64,000 nt of DNA from Natronosalvus caseinilyticus (GTDB lineage Archaea > Halobacteriota > Halobacteria > Halobacteriales > Natrialbaceae), in the NCBI RefSeq assembly GCF_017357105.1, contig NZ_CP071596.1:2604001-2668000 (forward strand), written 5' to 3'. The notes beneath the pieces are model-generated. The model saw nothing but the letters and a program-made list of their open reading frames with translations. It was not told where the DNA came from and did not search any database. Of this stretch, positions 17,849 through 27,162 are shown in pieces (within the stretch, counting starts at the first letter, position 1; every line of letters starts with the position of its first letter). A program made the position numbers and the translations under genes.

Positions 17849-19729
17849 ATGCCGCAAGGTAACAAAGATAAGACTATCTCTTCCGCGAAGGAGTACCTCA
17901 CTCGGCGGAAGATGATGGCAGCAACCTCAGCAATGGTCACCGGTGGCGTTGCTGGTTGCTTCAGTACCGAAGACGATGGTAACGGCAATGGTGGAAATGG
18001 TGGGAACGGTGGGAACGGCGGTGATTCGACCACGATCACGACGTTCATGCAGTCGATCCCAACCGAGATGAACTGGAACACGTGGGCACCGAGCTATCCG
18101 TGGACGCCCTCGTGGCTGCTCCTCGAGCCGGTCCAGCGGTGGTACGCTGACGGTTCGATGTCCCTCGACCTCATCGAGGACTGGGAGTACGACGCCGACA
18201 CCCAGGAACTGACCGTCCACCACAACGAGGACTTCTACTGGTGGAACGGCGACGTGGTCAACGCCGCCGACAAGTACTGGTACGGCGAGGTCGCTCGCTT
18301 GCTCAACCCGGATTCTAGCGACTACGCGGCCCTCCACCTCGAGAACAACGGTGGGACAATCATCCGCGAGTACAAAGAGCCGCAGAACCCCGAACTGGTC
18401 GGGAACTACCTCGGGGGCTACCTCGGCGAGATGATGCGAGGACACCGAGACAAGTACAAACCGTGGGCCGAAGAACTCCAGGACGCCACGACCGACGACG
18501 AACGGGTCGAAATCGAGGAGCGGTTGGGCGAGGAGATGCCGATTGATATGGACACCTTCATCGACGAAGGTCTCGGCCTGGGTGCCTTCCAGGCCGTCGA
18601 CTACGACGAACAGGGCATCTACTGCGAACTGTTCGAAGATCACCCGTACGCCGACGAAATCGAGATCGACAAGCTCGACTACGTGCTCGCCTCCGGCGAC
18701 GCCATCGCCCAGCAGATGGTCGGCGGCGACCTCGACTTCGGGTTCGCCCAACTCTCGAACTGGCTCGGCGACCAGGAGGTGGATCACCTGGAGACGATCG
18801 GGGAGTTCGAGAGCACGTTCATGCGGAAACTCGAGTTCATGATGGACGGGCAAGGTTCCAAGCACATCCGTCAACTCGAGTTCCGCCGAGCCATCGCACA
18901 CCTCCTCAGCATCGAGAACGTCTCCGAGAACTTCGCGCCACCGAACACGGTTCGGACGGCACAGACGGGACTTCCCGAGGCGGTCACCGAGCAGCGCCTG
19001 GGCGACTACGCCGACGACTTCATCGAATACCCCGTCGGCGCGGACGAAGAGGGCGCAGCGGAGCTCCTCAACTCGATCGGCTACGAACAGGACGGCGACA
19101 GCTGGGTTGACGACGAAGGCGAGCCCATCTCGCTCGAGATGGTCGTCCCCGACTGGGCCTCGAACCCCGCCCGAACGGCAGCGGACAAGCTCTCGAACTT
19201 CGGGTTCGAGACGGATCTGCAAGTTCTCGAGGGTGCAGCGTACAACGACAGCACCGAGGACCACGTCGACTTCGACCTCTCCATGGGTAACCACGGTTCG
19301 CTGATCGCCCACCCGTACGCGTACTTCCGACCGACGCACGCTGCCGGCAACGACCTGGGCGACGAAGCGCTCATCGAGGATGCCCTGGCAAACGGCGAGA
19401 GTCGCTCGCCGTACAACGGCAAGGAACTCATCGTCGAAATTCCGGAGGAAGTCGGCCAGGAAGACCTCTCGGGGTCGACCCAGGAGGTCAACCTGTACGA
19501 ACTCTTCCAGGAGTGGATGACGGCGGATACCGAAGAACGGAGCAAGGAGATCGCCGAGACGTTCACCTGGTTCTGGAACTTCTACCTCCCCGGAATCGAC
19601 CTGTTCCAGCCGATGTCCGGTTCGTGGGGCAACGTCGAGAACTGGGAGTTTGCGACCGACAACAGCGACTGGGAAGCCTACCGTGGCGCGTTCCACGCCG
19701 CCATGCGCGGGCACATCTCCCCGAAGTAA
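17849..19729 (+). CDS. Extracellular solute-binding protein, family 5 (DppA/OppA-like), Tat lipoprotein
   Basis: 626 aa. The N terminus carries a twin arginine (R19-R20, in TRRKMM), a hydrophobic stretch and a lipobox ending in C37 (GGVAGC). It is therefore exported folded by Tat and anchored by a lipid. A Gly/Asn-rich linker (about 44-60) follows. The mature part is a large two-lobed binding protein of the peptide/nickel/oligosaccharide class that captures substrate outside and delivers it to the DppB/DppC channel. It has an unusually acidic surface, as expected for haloarchaea. Residues that would show a sugar rather than a peptide ligand cannot be identified by eye. The location at the end of the importer locus, inside a polysaccharide island, favours oligosaccharides. 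Confidence 0.94.
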   Translation: MPQGNKDKTISSAKEYLTRRKMMAATSAMVTGGVAGCFSTEDDGNGNGGNGGNGGNGGDSTTITTFMQSIPTEMNWNTWAPSYPWTPSWLLLEPVQRWYADGSMSLDLIEDWEYDADTQELTVHHNEDFYWWNGDVVNAADKYWYGEVARLLNPDSSDYAALHLENNGGTIIREYKEPQNPELVGNYLGGYLGEMMRGHRDKYKPWAEELQDATTDDERVEIEERLGEEMPIDMDTFIDEGLGLGAFQAVDYDEQGIYCELFEDHPYADEIEIDKLDYVLASGDAIAQQMVGGDLDFGFAQLSNWLGDQEVDHLETIGEFESTFMRKLEFMMDGQGSKHIRQLEFRRAIAHLLSIENVSENFAPPNTVRTAQTGLPEAVTEQRLGDYADDFIEYPVGADEEGAAELLNSIGYEQDGDSWVDDEGEPISLEMVVPDWASNPARTAADKLSNFGFETDLQVLEGAAYNDSTEDHVDFDLSMGNHGSLIAHPYAYFRPTHAAGNDLGDEALIEDALANGESRSPYNGKELIVEIPEEVGQEDLSGSTQEVNLYELFQEWMTADTEERSKEIAETFTWFWNFYLPGIDLFQPMSGSWGNVENWEFATDNSDWEAYRGAFHAAMRGHISPK

Positions 19730-20013
19730 CCGAGGAAACGACCGGACGAGCGATTCTCCTTCATCTTTTCGACGCGGATCGATGCAGTCGGGACCACACG
19801 GACTATCTGCAACACTGCCACACTCGAGTCGTCTTCGAGATTCGTAAAAGTCGAAGGCGCGAGTACTGTTCTGGATCGTCCATCTCGAGTACGATAGCCA
19901 GTCCGGACGATAGCCGAAGACGTGCTCGAGAAGCGAACCAAAGGGTCACACGGCAGTTCGGATGTTCGGGTGACGAAAAACCGTATCCAATCGAAACGAC
20001 TGCCCGACGATCC

Positions 20014-21666
20014 TTACTCTACCGGGAGTGACTCTAGCACGTCGTGATCCCGAGTAAGGACGTCGGCGAGTGCCACCCCGGCCGAGTCCGGCAGCGGCGA
20101 GGGCAGACCGAGACGGTCCTGGGCGTAGGTCGCGACGTAGGCCACGCCCTCTGGCAGGTCACGGTACTCGTTCGGGAGGCCGAGAGAGACGACGACGACC
20201 GGCACCGTCGTCGCGAGTTCCTCGACGATCCGTCGCTGACCCGCCGGAAACGCCTCGCGGGCGTAGGTCGTGACGACGGTGACGTCGACGCTGTCGGCGA
20301 CCGACCGGAGCGTCTCGAGGGATCGATCCGTCGACTCCGGCTCCATCGTCGGCTTCGGATCGTCGAGCGTACGCACGTCGCCGGGGGCGAGCGAGCAGGA
20401 GAGAACGTCGCCGAAGGCGGCGTCGAGGTGTGGTTCGAGATCCTGGACGCCCCTGATCCCGGTGAGGAGCACGGACGAATCCGCAGAAAGCGGGAGGACG
20501 TCGCCGTTGCCGAGGAGGGAGAACGACCGCTCGTAGGCCTCGCGAGCGATCGCTTCGTGCTCGGCACTCGCCATCGACTCGATGGCCTCGAGCGGATCGA
20601 CGTACCGGCGCTCACCGACATCGTAGTGGGCTTTCAGCGCCAGGATGCGTTCGACGGACTCGTCGATTCGAGATTCAGACAGGCGACCCGACTCGACCGC
20701 CTCGAGGATCGCGTCACGCGTCTCGAGAAGGTCGTCGGCGGGAACGAATCCGGTGAGGACGAGGTCGGCCCCGGCTTCGATCGCCTGGACGGCAGCCTCG
20801 CCGACGGGGTAGTTGTCGGCGATGGCGTCCATCATCATCGCGTCGGTGACGACGACGCCGTCGAAGCCGAGGTCGTCCCGGAGGAGGTCCGTGAGGATCG
20901 TCGGGGAGAGCGTCGCCGGAAGCTCGGGATCGAGACACTCGACGATGATGTGGGAGGTCATGATGCAGTCGACGCCCTCCTCGATCATCGCCTCGAACGG
21001 CGGCAGGTGCACGCGCTCGAGGGTTTCCCGGTCGTAGGTGACGTGTGGTAACTCCATGTGGGAGTCGAGTTCGGTGTCGCCGTGGCCCGGGAAGTGTTTG
21101 GCGACGGCGACCTGGTCTTCCGCGTGGATTCCCTCGAGCGTGGCCGTCGCGTACGTGGCGACCGTCTCGGGCGTGGTGCCGGGAGAACGAACGCCGATGA
21201 CGGGATTGTCGGGGTTGGTGTTGACGTCGACGACTGGCTGGTGGTTCATGGTGAGGCCTATACCCAGCATATCCTGGGCGATGGCCGCCGAGACGTCTCT
21301 CGCGAGGTCGACGTCGCCGGCGGCCGTCCGTCCCATGAGCGCCGGGTACGCACGAGTCTCGTGTCTGACGATGTCGACGGTCCCGTACTCGCAGTCCGCG
21401 GAGATCAACAGTGGTGCTCCGGGGTCCACGTCGGCTGCCCACTCCTGTAACTGATTCGTGTACTGGGCCATGAAGTGGGGCGTCACCCGGTGGTTTCCGT
21501 AGATCCGGAGTGCGCCCGGTCGGACGGTCTCGAGGACCGTCTTCATCTCCTCGGTGGGCCACCCGGCATCGGTCTCGAAGTTTCCGAGTCCGATTCCCGC
21601 GTGGATCAATTGTCCGACCTTCGCCTCCAGCGATAGCTCTTCGATGGTCGTCGGTGAGTCGGCCAT
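20014..21666 (-). CDS. Glycoside hydrolase family 3, NagZ-like beta-N-acetylhexosaminidase
   Basis: 550 aa. The NagZ-type signature K190-H-F-P-G-H-G-D-T-x-x-D-S-H203 is intact and supplies the His/Asp acid-base dyad. The nucleophile is D275 in VVTDAMMMDAI. The N-terminal (beta/alpha)8 barrel is followed by an alpha/beta sandwich domain, so this is the two-domain form rather than the short NagZ. It removes terminal beta-linked GlcNAc-type residues, probably from imported oligosaccharides, since no signal peptide is present. The ATG at 21666 gives the conserved MADSPTTIEEL start. The longer frame to 21792 is unsupported. It is divergent from the SDR at 21805 and complements the GH20 enzyme at 25089. 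Confidence 0.92.
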   Translation of the reverse strand: MADSPTTIEELSLEAKVGQLIHAGIGLGNFETDAGWPTEEMKTVLETVRPGALRIYGNHRVTPHFMAQYTNQLQEWAADVDPGAPLLISADCEYGTVDIVRHETRAYPALMGRTAAGDVDLARDVSAAIAQDMLGIGLTMNHQPVVDVNTNPDNPVIGVRSPGTTPETVATYATATLEGIHAEDQVAVAKHFPGHGDTELDSHMELPHVTYDRETLERVHLPPFEAMIEEGVDCIMTSHIIVECLDPELPATLSPTILTDLLRDDLGFDGVVVTDAMMMDAIADNYPVGEAAVQAIEAGADLVLTGFVPADDLLETRDAILEAVESGRLSESRIDESVERILALKAHYDVGERRYVDPLEAIESMASAEHEAIAREAYERSFSLLGNGDVLPLSADSSVLLTGIRGVQDLEPHLDAAFGDVLSCSLAPGDVRTLDDPKPTMEPESTDRSLETLRSVADSVDVTVVTTYAREAFPAGQRRIVEELATTVPVVVVSLGLPNEYRDLPEGVAYVATYAQDRLGLPSPLPDSAGVALADVLTRDHDVLESLPVE

Positions 21667-21804
21667 ACGTCCTCTCTCGAGCGATAGCTCAAAGGTCTTT
21701 CTGGACCGGCTATTCGGATGGCGAACGGTGAGCCAGCGATGGGTCGATTGGTTCCTGACGTGACCCAATCGGTTAAGACGATAGCATCGCATACCTCGAG
21801 TACG

Positions 21805-22668
21805 ATGTCGGGACTACTCGCAGACGAGACGGTGATCGTCACCGGCGGAACCCGCGGAATCGGCCGGGCCATCGTCGACCGATTCGCGGCCGAGGGAGCG
21901 AACCTGGTCGTCTCCTCGCGCAGCGAAGACGACGTGACGACCGTCGCGGAGGAACTTCGCGCTGAGTACGGCGTCGACGCCGTCGGCGTTCCCTGTGACG
22001 TCACGAACGTCGACGAAATCGAGGTGCTGGTCGACGCGACCCTCGAGCGATTCGGCGAGATCGACGCCCTCGTCAGCAACGCCGGCGGCTCGATCAACGA
22101 CGACAACCTCCATCGAATCGACGAAGACGCGTGGGATCGGACCGTCGAACTCAACCTGAAGTCGCTCTTTCTGACCGCTCGGGAGGTGCTCCCGCCGATG
22201 GTCGAGAGTGGCGGTGGCTCGATCGTCCACATGTCCTCGGTCAACGGCCTGGACGGAATCGGCCAGATCGCCTACTCCTCCGCCAGGAGCGGCGTCCTCG
22301 GCCTCTCGCGACTCATCGCGACGCAGTACGGCCGCCACGGCGTTCGATCGAACGTCGTCTGCCCGGGGACCATCGAGACCGACCGACGAAGCGGGCAGAT
22401 GGACAAGACCGGCGAGAGCCGCGCGTCGGACGAACACGACGGCGAGTGGACCCAACGCGACCAGTGGATCGACCAGTACCCCGCCGGCCGATTCGGCCGA
22501 CCGGAAGAGGTCGCCGACGCGACTCTCTTTCTCGCCTCGAACATGTCTTCGTTCGTCAACGGCACCCACCTCGTCGTCGACGGCGGGCTCACCGCTGGCC
22601 TGGACTGGAGCTTCCAGCAGCAAATCTTCGGGAGCGACGAGACGCCGACCCGGCCGAGCAAGCGATAA
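21805..22668 (+). CDS. Short-chain dehydrogenase/reductase with Arg in place of the catalytic Lys
   Basis: 287 aa, classical SDR fold: cofactor loop T13-G-G-T-R-G-I-G20, N-A-G at 92-94, active-site Ser at 144/145 and Tyr at Y157. The canonical YxxxK lysine is replaced, since Y157-S-S-A is followed by R161. Arginine could partly substitute, or the activity may be altered. A GGTTAAGA box about 30 bases upstream supports the ATG at 21805. The C terminus (LVVDGGLTAG) is typical of sugar or 3-oxoacyl SDRs. Probable role: NAD(P)-dependent oxidation or reduction of a sugar or sugar acid in the cytoplasm. It stands between the GH3 enzyme and the acetyltransferase. Confidence 0.88.
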   Translation: MSGLLADETVIVTGGTRGIGRAIVDRFAAEGANLVVSSRSEDDVTTVAEELRAEYGVDAVGVPCDVTNVDEIEVLVDATLERFGEIDALVSNAGGSINDDNLHRIDEDAWDRTVELNLKSLFLTAREVLPPMVESGGGSIVHMSSVNGLDGIGQIAYSSARSGVLGLSRLIATQYGRHGVRSNVVCPGTIETDRRSGQMDKTGESRASDEHDGEWTQRDQWIDQYPAGRFGRPEEVADATLFLASNMSSFVNGTHLVVDGGLTAGLDWSFQQQIFGSDETPTRPSKR

Positions 22669-22743
22669 GCTCGTCTCGAGACGTTCCTTACGCCGAAAAC
22701 GGAGTCCGAAGTGGAACCCGTGTCGAGATGGAGAGCGAGACCG

Positions 22744-23937
22744 TCAGACGTGCTCGGATGCCCACACGAAGAATCTGAGCGGCAGGGCCGTCTCGAGCAG
22801 CGGATCGCCCGCCCGAAGGTGGGCACACCGGTCGTGCATGCCGAACAGGAGCGACGACATCGCCGTTCGCTCGCACTCGATGTCCGGTTCTCGTCCGTCG
22901 CTTCCAGGCTCGACCGATACCCCATCGGGACCGTACACGATCCGGACCGACTGCTCACCCGCGATGGCGAGTTCGACGCTTCCCTCGCCGGATCGCCCGC
23001 TCTCGAGCCAGCGCTCCTCGAGGTGTCCCTCGAACGCCTCGAGCACGTCCTGCAGGTCGTTGATGCGGAACTTCCGGTGTGGACGCGCCGTCCAGAACCG
23101 GCTGTGACGAGAGACGATCGGCTCGAGCGGGTGCCACGGCGGGACGCGCGCCGTCAGTTCGTTCAGGTCGAGCAGCGCCAGGACGTGCGAGAGCAGTGTC
23201 TCGAGGCCGCGTTTGGAGCCGCCGAACTCCTCGATCGTGCGGCTGCGACTCGTTCGCGTGAGGCTCACGTAGGCGGGGCCGTTCGCGCTGGCGTCGGCAC
23301 CGTCATCCGCGTCACCGTCGGCACCGCCACCGCCGTACACGAACGTCTCCAGGTCGCGCTGTCCGAGGACGGTTCGAGTCCCGTCCAGGTCGCGGACCAC
23401 GCGGTACGGTTCGGCCTCGTGGATCTCGTGGAGCGTCTCGAGGTGGGTGTCGGCGTCGTAGCCGACGACGGCTTCCGAGGCGGTCGCGTCACCGTCGAAC
23501 GATCGCTCGGTGAGCTTGTACTGGTACTCGGTGCCGACGTTCTCGTAGCCGAAGTGGGCGTAGCGCTGACGGTTACCGCTCAGATCGGAGAGGGGAACGT
23601 CCTCGTCGGCCATCCGATCGAACCAGAACTCGAGCAACTGGCTCATGTAGCCGTTGCCGCGGTATCGTCTGTCGGTGGCGACGCCGCCGATACCCCAGCA
23701 CTCGACCGTCTCGCCGTCGACTCCGGTCGAGAGGGTCTGTGGGACGGCGCCGATGTGGCTCACGATGCGGTCGTCCTCGACGATGATCGCGTGGTAGTCG
23801 CTGTGGTCCGGGTCATATGCAAACGGGAGGCTGGCTTGCATCCCGCCGCGCTCGTAGGCGAAGTAACGGTCGAGCAGCCCCATCATCTCCGAGAACTCCT
23901 CCGGGGTCGCGAGTCGCGGACCGTCGGCGTCGGTCAT
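22744..23937 (-). CDS. GNAT-family N-acetyltransferase, Eis-like architecture
   Basis: 397 aa. The acetyl-CoA loop is seen as GGVATDRRYRGNGYMSQLL (R-x-x-G-x-G type), followed by a second GNAT-like half and a C-terminal region resembling the sterol-carrier-like domain of Eis proteins (MSSLLFGMH, then LPLRFFVWASEHV, a free C-terminal residue near the active site). Eis-type enzymes acetylate amines such as aminoglycosides or lysines. In this island an amino-sugar acceptor is conceivable. Low-complexity Gly/Asp/Ala residues near 235 look like a flexible loop. I choose ATG 23937 over a GTG three codons upstream. It follows the isomerase at 23995 by 57 bases and may be co-transcribed with it. Confidence 0.8.
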   Translation of the reverse strand: MTDADGPRLATPEEFSEMMGLLDRYFAYERGGMQASLPFAYDPDHSDYHAIIVEDDRIVSHIGAVPQTLSTGVDGETVECWGIGGVATDRRYRGNGYMSQLLEFWFDRMADEDVPLSDLSGNRQRYAHFGYENVGTEYQYKLTERSFDGDATASEAVVGYDADTHLETLHEIHEAEPYRVVRDLDGTRTVLGQRDLETFVYGGGGADGDADDGADASANGPAYVSLTRTSRSRTIEEFGGSKRGLETLLSHVLALLDLNELTARVPPWHPLEPIVSRHSRFWTARPHRKFRINDLQDVLEAFEGHLEERWLESGRSGEGSVELAIAGEQSVRIVYGPDGVSVEPGSDGREPDIECERTAMSSLLFGMHDRCAHLRAGDPLLETALPLRFFVWASEHV

Positions 23938-23994
23938 CGGGACCACCGCGTTGCTGGTCGGTCGGTTTCGGTACGAGCGTCGGTCGTAGAGTCG

Positions 23995-24897
23995 TCAGTT
24001 GACATGGTCGATGAGTGTGGTGAGTTGGTCGAATTCGTGCGTTGCAATCGCGACGTCGTCGCCGGGTTCGTCCTGTGGTACGCTACACTCGCCGGTGACG
24101 AACCCGTCGTAATCGGTCGCCGCCAGCGCCTCGAACAGGGGCGTGTGATCGACCTCGCCTTCGCCGAGCCGGCGGGGTCGATACGTCCGCAGGCCGTCGG
24201 CGGTCTCGAGGCGGAACGCTCCGGGGGCGCCCCCGTTCTCGCCCCCGTTTCTGTCCCTGTCCCCGTCGGCGACCAGTTGCTCGTCCTTGACGTGGACGTG
24301 GCGCAGGTCGTCGCCCAGTCGGTCGACGGAGTCGGCACCGTACGCCTCGCCGACGAGGAACATGTTTCCGGCGTCGTGGATGACGCCCACGTTGTCCCGG
24401 TCGATGGCCGACAGCAGTTGCTCCGTACCCGAGACCGTCTCGGAGAGCCAGCGGGCGTGAATTTCGATCAGGAGGGTGACGTCGTACGTCGCGGCCCGAT
24501 CAGCGGCCCGCTGATACCACGTCGCGGCCGTCTCGACGTCTTCGTCGGTCGCTTTCCACGGGGCCGGTCCGCCGGGATTGTGCCGAACGAAGTCGCACTC
24601 GAGCAGGGTCGCGAACTCGAGGAATCGCTCGAGTGCCTCGATCTGAGCCTCACACTCGGATCGGGACTTGCCGACGTACGCACCCGTGTAGGTCGCGAGA
24701 CACGGAACGTCGAGGTCGTGATCGTCGAGTCGTTCCCGGAGGGCAGCGACCTCGTCGGTCGTCCGGTCGACGTCGAGGTGGGGGCCCCGGCACATCGGTT
24801 CGAACCCGTCGTAGCCGATTTCGGCCGTCAGATCGACGGCCTTCTCGAGGCTCCGGTCGCGCAGAACCTTGCTGAACAGGGCTGGTTGGATCGCCAT
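23995..24897 (-). CDS. Sugar phosphate isomerase/epimerase (xylose-isomerase-like TIM barrel)
   Basis: 300 aa. Barrel strands with metal-site residues are visible: LLIEIHARW (Glu/His), VIHDAGNMF (Asp), HVHVKDEQL (His, Asp) and a final TGECSVPQ (Glu). The family includes tagatose/ribulose epimerases, inosose and keto-sugar isomerases and 3-keto-sugar processing enzymes. A reversed TATA box at 24921-24930 lies 28 bases upstream of ATG 24897, so the TTG-initiated longer version is rejected. An Asn/Gly/Asp-rich insert around residues 215-225 is unusual. It is transcribed toward the acetyltransferase and is divergent from the GH20 gene. The precise substrate is unknown. Confidence 0.86.
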   Translation of the reverse strand: MAIQPALFSKVLRDRSLEKAVDLTAEIGYDGFEPMCRGPHLDVDRTTDEVAALRERLDDHDLDVPCLATYTGAYVGKSRSECEAQIEALERFLEFATLLECDFVRHNPGGPAPWKATDEDVETAATWYQRAADRAATYDVTLLIEIHARWLSETVSGTEQLLSAIDRDNVGVIHDAGNMFLVGEAYGADSVDRLGDDLRHVHVKDEQLVADGDRDRNGGENGGAPGAFRLETADGLRTYRPRRLGEGEVDHTPLFEALAATDYDGFVTGECSVPQDEPGDDVAIATHEFDQLTTLIDHVN

Positions 24898-24920
24898 CTG
24901 GTGTAGGGTATTCTCGAACA

Positions 24921-24930
24921 ATTATAAATA
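24921..24930 (-). promoter_or_regulatory. TATA box of the isomerase at 23995-24897
   Basis: On the minus strand this reads TATTTATAAT and ends about 24 bases before ATG 24897. It overlaps the alternative TTG start at 24921, which therefore cannot be used from this promoter. Confidence 0.65.
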
Positions 24931-25088
24931 CTGGCACGGTATGGGTTCGTGGTCGTCGCCACCAAAAAACGACGCGTCGCACCTCGAGCGAAGGCGTGAC
25001 GATCAGTTATCGTGTTCAGTCGAGGGATTGCACGACGATTGGCGGTACAAACGATTAAGACCCTCGCCTCCATCGGACCCGATAGCAC

Positions 25089-26840
25089 ATGACAGCGACC
25101 GAGCTACGCGTCGTTCCTCGACCGCGTCGCGTCGAGACGGCGAGCGGAACCGTCCGATTCGAGCCGCCATTTGCGCTCGCCACGGGGGCGGACGTCCCCC
25201 CAGTCGTCGTTTCCCTGTTCGAAACGCTCCTCGAACGGGAGACGAACTCTCCGGTACAGCGGGGAACCGACGACGCGGACGTCGAACTCCGTCTTGAGGA
25301 CTCGCCCACCAATGCACCCTCCGACGCGGTCGGCGACCCGGAGGGGTACGTCCTCGAGGCGGACGCCGACGCAGAGAGGGTAACGATTCGCGCTGCGAGC
25401 GCCGACGGCCTTCGACACGGCTGCCAGACGTTCGTGACCGGAATTTCACGAGTCGGTGAGGGCGACGGACACGAACAGTGGACCCTGCCCGGCTGCGAAA
25501 TCCACGACTGGCCGGAGTCGTCCTGGCGGGAGTTCATGCTTGACCCGGCTCGCGGCTTTCTCCCGGTCGAGCAGGTGAAACGACGGATCGACCAGGCCGC
25601 GCGGGCAAAGTACAATCGACTCCACCTCCACCTGCTCGACGACGAAGGGTACGCCCTCGAGTCTGCGGCCTACCCCAGACTGAACCAGGACGCGGACGGC
25701 GCGCCCCACCCCGCGTACTCGCCGGAGGACGTCGATGAACTCGTCACCTACGCGAGCGACCGTGGGATCGACATCGTTCCCGAAATCGACGTTCCGGCCC
25801 ACGCCAGTCACCTCCTCGAGCGGTATCCCGAACTCCGGTGTACCGTCGAAGACGGCGAGCCCGCCGACCGAACGATCTGTATCGGCTCCGAAGAGACCGT
25901 CGAGTTCGTCGAGACGCTACTCGAGGAGGTGATCGAGCAGTTCCCCTTCGAGTACGTCCACGTTGGCGGCGACGAGTGGGAGATGCAGGGGTACTCTTGG
26001 AACGAGTGCGTCGATTGCCAGGCGAAGATGGCTGCGGACGGCTCCGAGACGGACACCGAGCACTTCTACGCGTTCGTTCGCCACCTCCACGACTTCCTCG
26101 CCGGCCACGACCGCCGGACAATTGTCTGGAACGACCAGATCGACATCTCGATGTCGCCCGACCTCCCCCGGGACCTGCTGATCCACTTCTGGCGCGTCGC
26201 GGCGCCCGACCGAGGTCCGGTAGAGGGGTGTAGCCTGGAGCGGTTCCTCGAGGGGCGATTCGACGTGATCAACTCCTACGTCCACGCGGCCTACGTCCGG
26301 GGCTGGATCACGGAGGACTACATGCTCGGGTGGGCGCCCACGCGTCGGCCGACGGTCCCGGACGATCGGGCGTCGCAGGTTCGCGGCGGGGGACTGCTCG
26401 CGTGGGAACCCTCTGACGAGGCGGAGCGGGCGTACTTCGAGCGGGCGCTCCCGTCGGCGATGCCGATCTTCGCGGACCGACTCTGGAACTCGACGGGCGT
26501 CGACGACCGGGAATCCTACTCGCTGTCGGTGACCCGACACGCGCTCGGCCCGTTCGTCCCGGACGGGTTCGACGTGTATCGCGAACTGGGTGGACTGATT
26601 CTGCCGACGTGGTGGAAGCGCCCATCCGGAACGCTGCTCGCCCACGTGAATCGTTCGCTCCGGGATCGAACGCCCGCCCAGGCCGAGGCGGACTACCGAT
26701 CGGCGATCGAGACGCTCTCGAGGCTGCGCGAGACCGATCGGACGATCTATCCCGAAACCGCATCGGCGTACGAATCGTCACTCGAGTGGCTGGTCGAGGT
26801 CGCCGAGCGAGACGGTCGGGGCGTTCTCGACCGGCCCTGA
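25089..26840 (+). CDS. Glycoside hydrolase family 20 beta-N-acetylhexosaminidase
   Basis: 583 aa. An N-terminal alpha/beta domain (about 1-130; GYVLEADADAERVTIRAAS) precedes the catalytic barrel. The substrate-assisted catalytic pair is D295-E296 in HVGGDEW. The barrel also shows LHLHLLDDEG and VPEIDVPAHAS, both typical of GH20. The enzyme releases terminal beta-GlcNAc or beta-GalNAc and requires the 2-acetamido group. There is no signal peptide, so the substrate is imported. A GATTAAG box at about 25053-25059 fits the ATG at 25089. Having both GH20 and GH3 hexosaminidases points to a substrate rich in N-acetylated amino sugars. It directly precedes the first large lyase. Confidence 0.95.
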   Translation: MTATELRVVPRPRRVETASGTVRFEPPFALATGADVPPVVVSLFETLLERETNSPVQRGTDDADVELRLEDSPTNAPSDAVGDPEGYVLEADADAERVTIRAASADGLRHGCQTFVTGISRVGEGDGHEQWTLPGCEIHDWPESSWREFMLDPARGFLPVEQVKRRIDQAARAKYNRLHLHLLDDEGYALESAAYPRLNQDADGAPHPAYSPEDVDELVTYASDRGIDIVPEIDVPAHASHLLERYPELRCTVEDGEPADRTICIGSEETVEFVETLLEEVIEQFPFEYVHVGGDEWEMQGYSWNECVDCQAKMAADGSETDTEHFYAFVRHLHDFLAGHDRRTIVWNDQIDISMSPDLPRDLLIHFWRVAAPDRGPVEGCSLERFLEGRFDVINSYVHAAYVRGWITEDYMLGWAPTRRPTVPDDRASQVRGGGLLAWEPSDEAERAYFERALPSAMPIFADRLWNSTGVDDRESYSLSVTRHALGPFVPDGFDVYRELGGLILPTWWKRPSGTLLAHVNRSLRDRTPAQAEADYRSAIETLSRLRETDRTIYPETASAYESSLEWLVEVAERDGRGVLDRP

Positions 26841-27162
26841 GCACACCTCGAGTCCCTCTCGTAGTCCCTTCAGCGGTCCTCTCGTGGCCCACTCGTGGTA
26901 CCTTCAAGTCCACTCCGAGGCCCCTCGTGGCCTGCTGACCGAATTTGAGGTCCTATCGGAGCGAAATTCTCTGGAAAGTGGATTCGGATGCAAAACGATC
27001 GACGCGCGACGAGTACACCGTATCGGTTTTGACGAATTAGAACCGGGAGTAACGGCTAAATCATTAGCCAGAGCAGACGCCTGTTTTATATACTCGAGAT
27101 ATGTGATAACGATACAATAGTTTGCGAAAATTATATTGTATTGTAAAATAATGTGTGGGTGG
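26841..27162. other. Intergenic region with AT-rich promoter end
   Basis: The first half is a C/T-rich tract with repeated CTCGTGGCC/CTCGTAG motifs. The last 100 bases become very AT-rich and carry the promoter of the lyase at 27163. No gene is seen. Confidence 0.55.
27124..27136 (+). promoter_or_regulatory. Promoter of lyase 1
   Basis: GCGAAAATTATAT combines a purine-rich TFB site (CGAAA) with TTATAT, about 28-35 bases before the ATG at 27163. It sets that ATG as the start and rejects the TTG at 27136 and the ATG at 27151. Confidence 0.6.

Noticed and set aside
17927-19714. A 595-codon antisense frame over the binding protein gene
   Set aside because: Mirror frame of a well-supported Tat lipoprotein. 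No promoter or family pattern.
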